64,000 nt of DNA, taken from Bacteroidaceae bacterium. GTDB taxonomy: Bacteria; Bacteroidota; Bacteroidia; Bacteroidales; Bacteroidaceae. The notes below the pieces were generated by a model. The model was not told the DNA's origin, ran no database searches, and saw only the letters and a list, made by a program, of their open reading frames with translations. Below, piece by piece: positions 7,791 to 14,882 of this stretch (positions are counted from its first letter, which is position 1; the number at the start of each line of letters is the position of its first letter). A program made the position numbers and the translations under genes. The stretch lies in NCBI GenBank assembly GCA_017469525.1, contig JAFUGG010000028.1:1-64000 (forward strand), read 5' to 3'.

Positions 7791-7953
7791 AAATTTCATC
7801 CCCGACGTCACCTTTTGCCTTCCTCCTGCGTTATGTTTGTAGAAAGCGAAAAGGAAAAGTCGAACCCTTAAAGAAACAATGAGAATGGCAAAGATGTGCC
7901 ATGGCGCCACATTGTCAATTTGAAAGCAGATAGTTGCAATCTGCTTTCTTTTT
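7791..7953 (+). ncRNA. Candidate small RNA (promoter box to terminator, about 160 nt)
   Basis: This stretch is bounded by a plus-strand -7 box at 7777-7784 and a terminator hairpin with a T tract at 7922-7953. The only ORF inside is about 14 codons (7879, MRMAKMCHGATLSI). It does not match 6S, tmRNA, RNase P or SRP RNA in any feature I recognise. A small RNA antisense to nothing annotated is the simplest reading; a degraded gene remnant is the alternative. Confidence 0.3.
7922..7953 (+). terminator. Intrinsic terminator
   Basis: Perfect 10-bp stem GAAAGCAGAT / ATCTGCTTTC with a 7-nt loop, followed by TTTTTG. Confidence 0.7.
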
Positions 7954-8449
7954 GCTATTTTTGCACACTGCGAAAAGTGCCGAAAAAGGGCATGAATTAT
8001 GCCGATTCTGTCGATTCACTACAGTGGTTTTTCAAACATGGCATAGTTCTTTGGCCAATGAAATATACTTCTTTTAAAATTCCCCTACTTTATCTTTACG
8101 AAAAATCTGCGTCGAAAAGTGTGCAAAAATCGGCAAAAACACCTCGTTTTGCAATGTGGAGTTGTCAATCTGACAGATTTCAATTCGTAACTCATCGTTA
8201 GAGGTCATGAAAATCATCCTGGAAATCAAGCGGTTGTAAAATACTTGCGTTCTAAGCGCATAAAATCGGGAAAATGTCAAAAACTATGGTCGAAGGCGTT
8301 TTAAGCGATTCTGGAGCGTTTGGTGAAATCTGCCGGTGTAAGCAAAATGGCATATTTTGTGACATTTTGATATATGCGGCTCAGGGCATAATTATACAGA
8401 GAAATGAAAATCTATGGACATTGAACGGCTCATTGTGAACTTTTTTTCG
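7954..8449. other. A/T-rich intergenic stretch without a supported gene
   Basis: About 500 bp between the terminator and the dsbD promoter. It has short dyads such as GGCAT...ATGCC near 7989 and phrases (GTCGAAAAGTGTGCAAAAATC) similar to the non-coding block at 22160-22350. No CDS, tRNA or regular repeat could be supported. Confidence 0.5.
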
Positions 8450-8457
8450 TACCTTTG
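8450..8457 (+). promoter_or_regulatory. -7 box (TACCTTTG) of dsbD
   Basis: TACCTTTG lies 26 nt before the ATG at 8484. An upstream TTG is present but spaced poorly for a -33 element. Confidence 0.6.
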
Positions 8458-8483
8458 TGCCTTGAAACAAATAGAATCACACG

Positions 8484-10571
8484 ATGAAGCGTATCTCGTC
8501 CCTTCTTACATTATTTATTATTGCAGTTGTGGCTTCGGCCCAGTTCCAGACTCCGGTCACCTTCTCCTCCTCGCAAAAGAAGCTTCCGGACGATGTCCTG
8601 GAGGTCGTCTTCCAAGGCACGATTGACGCAGGTTGGCACGTCTATGGCACTGACATAGCCGACGGCGGTCCCACGCGTGCCGAGCTGACGCTGGAGACGC
8701 AGAAGGGTGTGAAGCCCGACGGCAAGCTGCGCGCCACCGGAAAGGTGCAGAAGAAGATGGACGAGATGTTCGGCATGGAGGTCAGCTACATGGAGGGCAC
8801 GGCCTCGTTCGTGCAGCGCTTCATCATCACGGAACCTGAGTACGAAGTCTCTGGCTACCTGACCTACGGCGCTTGCAACGACCAGATCTGCATCCCGCCC
8901 ACGAATGTGGAGTTCAGCTTCAAGGGGGGAAAAGACCCCACTGATTCCCCTGAAGCCTCTCCTAAATCCTCCCCTGAAGGGAAGGACTTGTTAGACGAGG
9001 AGAAGGTTTCCAAAGGAGAAGGTGATCTCACATCCTCCGAGCAGGATGCTCCTGTGGTTCCTGAAGACATAAAGTCCTTCCCTTTAGGGGAGGATTTAGG
9101 AGAGGCTTGGGCTCCCGTCGTCAGCGAGCTGAAAGCCCTCGAAGAAGGTAATTCCTCCCTCCCTTTAAGGGAGGGTTGGGGAGGGTCTTTCCTGTTGGGC
9201 CTGCTCGGGGGGCTCATCGCTTTGCTCACTCCTTGCGTCTGGCCCATCATTCCCATGACGGTGAGCTTCTTTCTGAAGCGTGCCGACGACAAGCGCAAGG
9301 GCATCCGCGACGCCGTCACCTACGGCGTGAGCATCGTCGTCATCTACGTCCTGCTGGGCCTGCTTGTGACGCTCATCTTCGGTGCCAGCGCGCTGAATGC
9401 ACTCAGCACCAACGCCCTGTTCAACATCTTCTTCTTCCTCATGCTCATTACCTTCGGTGCGAGTTTCCTCGGAGGCTTCGAGATAACGCTGCCCAGCTCG
9501 TGGACCAACGCCGTCGACAAAAAGTCGGGTTCGACGACGGGCCTCTTGAGCATCTTCCTCATGGCATTCACCTTGAGTCTGGTCAGCTTTTCATGTACAG
9601 GTCCCATCATCGGCTTCCTGCTCGTCGAGGTCAGCACCAGCGGCTCCATCCTTGCGCCCACCATCGGGATGCTCGGCTTCGCTCTGGCTCTGGCCCTGCC
9701 CTTCACCGTCTTCGCCATGTTTCCTGCTTGGCTCAAGCAGATGCCCAAGAGTGGCAACTGGATGAACTGCATCAAGGTCTGCCTCGGCCTTTTGGAGATT
9801 GCGTTCGCCTTGAAGTTCTTCAGCGTGGCCGACCTCGCTTACGGCTGGCACCTGATGGACAGGGAGGTCTTCCTCAGCCTGTGGATTGTCATCTTTGCCC
9901 TCATGGGAGCCTACCTCATTGGGTGGATACGTTTCCCTCACGACGAGGACGAGTACGACGACATGGGTGAGGTCGTGCAGAGACCGCGCACCGGCGTCAT
10001 CCGCTTCTTCATGGCGCTCGTCGCCTTTGCCTTCGCGCTCTACATGGTGCCGGGGCTTTGGGGCGCACCCTGTAAGGCAGTCAGCGCCTTCGCACCGCCC
10101 ATGCAGACACAGGACTTTCGTCTGGGCGACACGTCGGTAGAGGCGCGCTTCAACGACTACGACGAAGGCATGGCATACGCCAAGGCTCACGGCATGCCCG
10201 TCATGATTGACTTCACCGGATATGGCTGTGTCAACTGCCGCAAGATGGAGGCTGCCGTGTGGACAGACCCGCAGGTGGCAAGCATCATGACGGAGAAGTA
10301 CGTCCTCATCACCCTTTATGTCGACGAGAAGACGCCGCTCCCCGAGAAACTCACCGTGCAGGAGAACGGCCAGAGCGTCACGCTCCGTACCGTCGGCGAC
10401 CGCTGGAGCTACCTGCAACGCAGCAAGTTCGGTGCCAACGCACAGCCTTTCTATGTCCTGCTCGACAATGCCGGCCATCCCCTCACCGGCTCTTATTCCT
10501 ACAACGAAGACATCGCCGCCTACGTCAGCTTCCTGCAGCGCGGGCTCAGCCAGTACAGCCAGAGGCAGTAG
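8484..10571 (+). CDS. dsbD: Thiol:disulfide interchange protein DsbD
   Basis: The 695-aa protein has the three DsbD parts in order: a signal peptide and periplasmic immunoglobulin-like domain with the redox pair in YGACNDQICIPP (Cys131, Cys136); a polytopic membrane core of about eight helices starting LLGGLIALLTPCVWPIIP (about 237-254); and a C-terminal thioredoxin domain with YGCVNCRKME (Cys582, Cys585). It carries electrons from cytoplasmic thioredoxin to periplasmic thiol systems. Between the first domain and the membrane core, residues about 148-233 are a long Ser/Pro/Glu/Lys-rich linker whose DNA consists of three or four copies of the CTCCCYTTNNGGGAG repeat. The linker keeps the frame and should be flexible periplasmic sequence. 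Confidence 0.93.
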   Translation: MKRISSLLTLFIIAVVASAQFQTPVTFSSSQKKLPDDVLEVVFQGTIDAGWHVYGTDIADGGPTRAELTLETQKGVKPDGKLRATGKVQKKMDEMFGMEVSYMEGTASFVQRFIITEPEYEVSGYLTYGACNDQICIPPTNVEFSFKGGKDPTDSPEASPKSSPEGKDLLDEEKVSKGEGDLTSSEQDAPVVPEDIKSFPLGEDLGEAWAPVVSELKALEEGNSSLPLREGWGGSFLLGLLGGLIALLTPCVWPIIPMTVSFFLKRADDKRKGIRDAVTYGVSIVVIYVLLGLLVTLIFGASALNALSTNALFNIFFFLMLITFGASFLGGFEITLPSSWTNAVDKKSGSTTGLLSIFLMAFTLSLVSFSCTGPIIGFLLVEVSTSGSILAPTIGMLGFALALALPFTVFAMFPAWLKQMPKSGNWMNCIKVCLGLLEIAFALKFFSVADLAYGWHLMDREVFLSLWIVIFALMGAYLIGWIRFPHDEDEYDDMGEVVQRPRTGVIRFFMALVAFAFALYMVPGLWGAPCKAVSAFAPPMQTQDFRLGDTSVEARFNDYDEGMAYAKAHGMPVMIDFTGYGCVNCRKMEAAVWTDPQVASIMTEKYVLITLYVDEKTPLPEKLTVQENGQSVTLRTVGDRWSYLQRSKFGANAQPFYVLLDNAGHPLTGSYSYNEDIAAYVSFLQRGLSQYSQRQ
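8925..9190. repeat. Cluster of SPLKGE-type repeats forming the DsbD interdomain linker
   Basis: Copies are visible near 8960-8990 (TCCTCCCCTGAAGGGAAGG), 9078-9110 (CCTTCCCTTTAGGGGAGG) and 9152-9186 (CCTCCCTTTAAGGGAGG), in both orientations. They encode SPEASPKSSPEGK, SFPLGEDLGEA and SLPLREGWGG. Confidence 0.8.
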
Positions 10572-10600
10572 CCGCCCTGTGCCTGACCGCTCCTGTCGAT

Positions 10601-10619
10601 ACACCTTTGGTGTTTTTTT
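10601..10619 (+). terminator. Short intrinsic terminator after dsbD
   Basis: ACACC-TTT-GGTGT hairpin followed by TTTTTT, about 30 nt after the dsbD stop. The short stem makes this a modest call. Confidence 0.5.
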
Positions 10620-10710
10620 CCAGACATCAATAGTAGATTTCAGTGCCGTTTTGTTGCAAAACGGAAGAAATTGTTGTCAATATTGGATAAATTAATATGA
10701 TTTAACAAAT

Positions 10711-10748
10711 GGGGGGGGGGGTAGTGATTAAAAAAAAAGATATATTTG
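10711..10748 (+). promoter_or_regulatory. Promoter with poly-G tract in place of the -33 element
   Basis: Eleven G residues (10711-10721), then a 19-nt A-rich spacer, then -7 box TATATTTG (10741-10748). The promoter at 22646-22680 has the same plan and the same 19-nt spacer. A conserved hairpin (GCACAA-ATGA-TTGTGC, 10751-10766) lies at the predicted transcript start. Confidence 0.65.
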
Positions 10749-10968
10749 CAGCACAAATGATTGTGCAGCGGCACAACATCAATAGCCTAAATCACTTGCA
10801 GAGGCTTTTTGCATGACGAAGTCAACCGTCTAATGCCAAGAAAATCAACATTGAACGACACTGGCACCATCTAATACCAATGCCCGTAGCCGGCAAGACA
10901 AGAAGACCTCTGTAGGGGAAACCAGAAGACTAACACATTATTAATTTTATATTCTATAAATTATTATC
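10749..10968 (+). promoter_or_regulatory. Long 5' leader of the 1179-aa secreted protein gene
   Basis: About 215 nt of predicted untranslated leader, beginning with a short hairpin and ending in A/T-rich sequence before the ATG. The first 30 nt match the leader of the paralogous gene at 22877. No known riboswitch fold was recognised. Confidence 0.5.
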
Positions 10969-13900
10969 ATGAAAATTAAATCATTTCTTATCATGACAGG
11001 CCTGCTCTTATGCGGTTCTGCCATGGCTCAGGACTTGACTATCGTCGAAGACCTGGCAAGCTACACAGGCACTGATGCCACGGTCTTCAGTAAGGCCGAC
11101 GGCAATGTCTACAAGTACAATAGCATGGGACAGTACGAGAAGTACGGCGTCTATGAAGTGGTCGACTTCGCAGCCCCTCAGGTGACGGAGGTGGAATACA
11201 TCACCAATGCCGCCAATTCCGAGCTCTTCATCCCCGACTACCGTCCGAAGTCCAACACCCGCGTCTTCGCCACGGTGGAGATTGCCTCAACGACAGGCGG
11301 TCGTGCCCCTGTCTTCGGTACGCGTGACTATACCGGCAGCTGGCCCAATGCCTTCTACTTCGAAACCGTCAATGACAGCAAGGTTCATGCCAAGCTCGTC
11401 AATGAGGATGATTTCGCTACCGACGGCACTCCCTATGTCGGCGTGAAGTCTGTCTTCGACCTGAATGGCTCGACTGGTCAGTCGAACGTCTATGTCAACG
11501 GCAACACTATTGCATCGGCGACCTGGACCAAATGGGCCGATGACTACGACTACAAGTATTTCCTCTCCTTCTTTAGCGTTAACCAGAACAACACAGACTT
11601 AAGGTGGAGAAGCTATCAGCCTGAAAACATGAAGCTCTATGGAGCCAAGATTTATGAGGGCAACACCCTGGTGATGGACCTCGTTCCCGTTGTCACCAGT
11701 GACGGCAAGGGCGGACTGAAGGACCGCCTGACGGGTTCTGTCTATACCAACGGCCGCGGCACCATCTCTGCCAGCGGTAGTTACAGCGTGGCAGACGCAA
11801 GCAAGGGCGTCGCTACCTACGAAGACAAGCTCGTCTATAACACAGCCGACAACAACATGTACCGTTGGAATGGCTCTGCATGGGAGAACCAAGGCCTTGG
11901 CCTGCAGGAAATCAGCGACACCAAGTACTACAAGTTCTACGACAACAGTACCGACACTTGGAACTGGTCTTACCCCGGTTCAGCGTATGATGGCACTTTC
12001 GCTGGCTACAAGACAGATGTCAGTGCCACCTATGGCAGCCGTGCCAACCACAACGACGCACAGATTGGCGCAGGCGGGCACGAGCCGCTTCAATATAATA
12101 TGACATGTTTCGAGAGCGGTGCCAACTATCGTCTCTCCTTTGACTTCACGACCGGCGGATTCAGTTCATGGAGCGGCTCGGTTTATTCTCTTCCTCTCTA
12201 TCTCTATGCAGGCAACTACGGCAGCGTTGGTGATTGGGGCTATTTGAGCGAGCATATTGGCGACGCTAACACGTGGGCTTACGTTCAGGTTCCCTTTAAT
12301 GCCCAGAGCGACTGGCACATTGCCCGCAACTTTACGGCTACAGGCGACAAGGCATCATTTATCTTCCCGTTCGGTGCAGTCAGCGATGGTGGCGACGGCT
12401 TCAAGTTCTGGTTCGACAACATCTATATACAGAAGTATCTCTACCCCGCAACCTATCCTGCCATCTCGCTGACCTCTGCCATTGAGGCACTGATTGCCGA
12501 GGCCGATGCCTTCGATAGCTCGAATACCACGCCAGCCCTGTCCACAACCCTTACAACAGCAAGGAATGAAGCCGATGCTCACAAGAATGATGCAGACTTA
12601 TCTAAGCAAAAGGATGTACTCGACGCTCTCCAGAAAGCTTTGGACAATGCAAAAGCCGTTGACATTACCATTTTGCGCCAGACCATCGCTATCGTAGAAC
12701 CTATGGGAATCGATGTCACCGCCGCAAACGACTTCCTCGCCAACGGAACTTCAAACGCTGCGTTAATCCCCATAATCAACGCTTTGCGCCAGGCACGCCA
12801 ATTCAAGGCCAAAGGCGAGCATATCACATTTACCGGCACAGAGCCTGTCGTTGGCGAGACCTATTATCTCTACAACGTCGGCCAGAAGCGCTTCCTCTGC
12901 GGTGCTGCTGATGGCGGACATCAGATTGCCCTTGACTTCATCGGCGAGGCTGTGACTGTAGAAAACAACTCTAATGGTGGCTACCAGCTGAAGAATTCAT
13001 TCCATGACAAGTGGATCAACCACTGGGCTGGCACAGGCTATCTGGATTGTGGGGAGAACAGAACGGAAGGTGTCTGGTACTTTATCGCTGTGGGAGGCAA
13101 CAAGTATAGCATCTCTTCAGCCGAAACGAATGACGGCGCCACCCTGTTAGGATACAATGCTCCTGCTGTGCCTACTTATGGCCTCGGCGCACTTGATGCC
13201 ACCAACGACTGGGCACAGACGCTGAACAGCAACTGCTCAGATGCCAACAATGCCAACAACCAGTGGATCTTCGTCAGCAAGGCTGAACGCGACGCACTGC
13301 TTGCAACCGCAACAGAGGCCAATGGCATTGATGCCTCCTACTATATCAAGGATGCCAAGTTCGACAGAAATCATAATCAGCAGAGCAGCTGGACCTTTGA
13401 TGGTGTTAGTGAGCCAAGTGCCGAATGGGAAGACATGACATGTGATGCCTGGAATCAGGGCAACATAAAGGTTTACCAGGAACTTACAGGCTTGAAGCCC
13501 GGTAAGTATAAGGTAAGCGTACAGGGTCTGTACCGTCATCTTGTACACAACAGCGAATATCCTCTTGCCATTGCAGGCACGAACAAGACCGACGGTGCAG
13601 TGGTATATGGCACCAACGGAGCTGGCGAAACGAAGACCGCATACCTCAAGACCATAGCCGACATGGTTGACAACATCCCCGGTATGGGTCAGCCCGTGGA
13701 AGTGGCAGGTGTGAAGCATTATATACCTTGCGACAGCCGCTACTATAAGTATCGTTTAACATACAATGGCTACCAGTATTGGTTCCACAATGGCTTGAAC
13801 TGGAGCACCACCGATGACTATGTTGTCGTTGGCGATGACGGCAAATTGACCATCGGCGTAGAGAAGACGTCAACCGACTCTGGTGAGTACCTGCTTCTCG

Positions 13901-14508
13901 ACAACTTCCGCCTGACATACTACGGTCCTGTCTCCAAGGAGATTACCCTGACGAACGGCTATGCCACGTTCAGTGCTGCCGAGAGCTACAAGGTGACGAC
14001 CGGGGGTGTGAACGCCTACAAGGTGACAGAAAAGAAGAACAGCTACGTCATCCTCACTGCCATCGAAGACATTCCTGCAAACACTGGCGTCGTGCTCTAC
14101 GGCGAAGGTGCAGCCAAGGCTGAGCTGGAGCAGGTGGGCGAGACGACGGCCGACGTCAGCGGCAACATGATGAAGCCCAACGTGACGGCAAGCGTACTGT
14201 CTCAGGAGAGCGACGGCTGCAAGAACTATCTCCTTGCTTGCGACTCCAACGACTCGAGCGTCTGCGTGTTCCGTCCGTCAAGCGGCAAGGGTACGCTGGC
14301 AGCGGGTCGTGCTTATCTTGCACTGCCCATCGAGAGCAGCGGCGTGAAGTACTACATCGGCTTCGACGATGACGATGCAACCGCAATCAGCCTCACCCCC
14401 AACCCCTCTCCCGTGGGCGAGGGGAGCATCTACAATCTCGCAGGCCAGCGCCTCGAGAAGATGCAGAAAGGCGTCAACATCGTGAATGGCAAGAAAATCC
14501 TCAAATAA
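10969..14508 (+). CDS. Large secreted multidomain protein (LamG-like, helical and beta-trefoil-like modules, sorting tail)
   Basis: The 1179-aa protein starts with a signal peptide (cleavage near SAMA/Q at 21). Residues about 30-270 resemble the concanavalin/LamG fold (ELFIPDYRPKSNTRVFATVEI... VFGTRDY... NVYVNGNTIA). A carbohydrate-binding-like beta region (about 330-490), a FIVAR-like helical stretch (about 500-600) and a YYLYNVGQKRFL module (about 630-780) follow. Residues about 987-1155 form a beta domain (LTNGYATFSAAESYKVTT...) almost identical to those ending the proteins at 22877 and 26032. The end YNLAGQRLEKMQKG...NGKKILK resembles a type IX sorting tail. No catalytic motif was recognised. 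It is a surface or secreted adhesin or binding protein, first in a cassette with a 59-aa gene. Confidence 0.75.
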   Translation: MKIKSFLIMTGLLLCGSAMAQDLTIVEDLASYTGTDATVFSKADGNVYKYNSMGQYEKYGVYEVVDFAAPQVTEVEYITNAANSELFIPDYRPKSNTRVFATVEIASTTGGRAPVFGTRDYTGSWPNAFYFETVNDSKVHAKLVNEDDFATDGTPYVGVKSVFDLNGSTGQSNVYVNGNTIASATWTKWADDYDYKYFLSFFSVNQNNTDLRWRSYQPENMKLYGAKIYEGNTLVMDLVPVVTSDGKGGLKDRLTGSVYTNGRGTISASGSYSVADASKGVATYEDKLVYNTADNNMYRWNGSAWENQGLGLQEISDTKYYKFYDNSTDTWNWSYPGSAYDGTFAGYKTDVSATYGSRANHNDAQIGAGGHEPLQYNMTCFESGANYRLSFDFTTGGFSSWSGSVYSLPLYLYAGNYGSVGDWGYLSEHIGDANTWAYVQVPFNAQSDWHIARNFTATGDKASFIFPFGAVSDGGDGFKFWFDNIYIQKYLYPATYPAISLTSAIEALIAEADAFDSSNTTPALSTTLTTARNEADAHKNDADLSKQKDVLDALQKALDNAKAVDITILRQTIAIVEPMGIDVTAANDFLANGTSNAALIPIINALRQARQFKAKGEHITFTGTEPVVGETYYLYNVGQKRFLCGAADGGHQIALDFIGEAVTVENNSNGGYQLKNSFHDKWINHWAGTGYLDCGENRTEGVWYFIAVGGNKYSISSAETNDGATLLGYNAPAVPTYGLGALDATNDWAQTLNSNCSDANNANNQWIFVSKAERDALLATATEANGIDASYYIKDAKFDRNHNQQSSWTFDGVSEPSAEWEDMTCDAWNQGNIKVYQELTGLKPGKYKVSVQGLYRHLVHNSEYPLAIAGTNKTDGAVVYGTNGAGETKTAYLKTIADMVDNIPGMGQPVEVAGVKHYIPCDSRYYKYRLTYNGYQYWFHNGLNWSTTDDYVVVGDDGKLTIGVEKTSTDSGEYLLLDNFRLTYYGPVSKEITLTNGYATFSAAESYKVTTGGVNAYKVTEKKNSYVILTAIEDIPANTGVVLYGEGAAKAELEQVGETTADVSGNMMKPNVTASVLSQESDGCKNYLLACDSNDSSVCVFRPSSGKGTLAAGRAYLALPIESSGVKYYIGFDDDDATAISLTPNPSPVGEGSIYNLAGQRLEKMQKGVNIVNGKKILK
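14394..14428. repeat. NPSPVGEG-type repeat before the sorting tail
   Basis: CCCCAACCCCTCTCCCGTGGGCGAGGGGAG encodes TPNPSPVGEGS between the C-terminal beta domain and the sorting tail; the palindromic core is CCCTCTCCC... GGGCGAGGG. Near-identical copies are at the same position in the genes ending at 25717 and 30342. Confidence 0.8.
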
Positions 14509-14594
14509 TTAAAGATTTCAAGATTTAAGGATTTAAGGATTGCATTATGCGCCCCCAAATCCTAAAATATAGAATCATTAAATAGTAAATTATT

Positions 14595-14774
14595 ATGGTG
14601 AAAAAGACATATATATGTCCCGACATGGTGGCTGTCTCCATTGGCACTCACCTGATGATGGCCCAAAGTGTGGGGTTTAGTGATGATGAATTGGACAACG
14701 ACGATGCGCTCGTCAAGGAAATGGACAATGTCGGCCGCACCTCCAGTCACAACATATGGGACAACGAGTGGTAA
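14595..14774 (+). CDS. Small protein with C-terminal HNIWDNEW (59 aa)
   Basis: The translation runs MVKKTYICPDMVAVSIG...MMAQSVGFSDDELDNDDALVKEMD...SSHNIWDNEW. It has a short basic start, a moderately hydrophobic stretch ending in AQS, an acidic middle and the fixed C-terminus HNIWDNEW. Two paralogues lie at 21188-21376 and 25777-25959; DNA identity continues a few bases beyond the stop (GTGGTAAACCA) in two of the three. It sits 86 bp after a giant secreted protein gene and is followed by a terminator. Function unknown. A peptide precursor with leader and core, or a small partner of the secreted protein, are both possible; no modification enzyme is seen nearby. Confidence 0.75.
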   Translation: MVKKTYICPDMVAVSIGTHLMMAQSVGFSDDELDNDDALVKEMDNVGRTSSHNIWDNEW

Positions 14775-14792
14775 ACCACTGAACTCTAAAGT

Positions 14793-14830
14793 AAGACCCC
14801 TTGCCGACAGCGGCAGGGGTCTTCTTGTTC
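14793..14830 (+). terminator. Intrinsic terminator after the 59-aa gene
   Basis: Stem AAGACCCCTTGCCG / CGGCAGGGGTCTT with an ACAG loop, then CTTGTT. It is related in sequence to the terminator at 21395-21432. It lies only about 50 bp before the C10 protease gene, so it may attenuate rather than end transcription. Confidence 0.8.
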
Positions 14831-14882
14831 TATATGTCAAGGTCAAACAGACCGAATGAATACCTTAATAATCTGACAACAC

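Noticed and set aside
6627..7910. Longer transposase start at 7910 (427 aa)
   Set aside because: The extra 82 residues read through a promoter box and a palindrome and have no family resemblance; MKKETFEAQRAF at 7664 fits Y1 transposases better.
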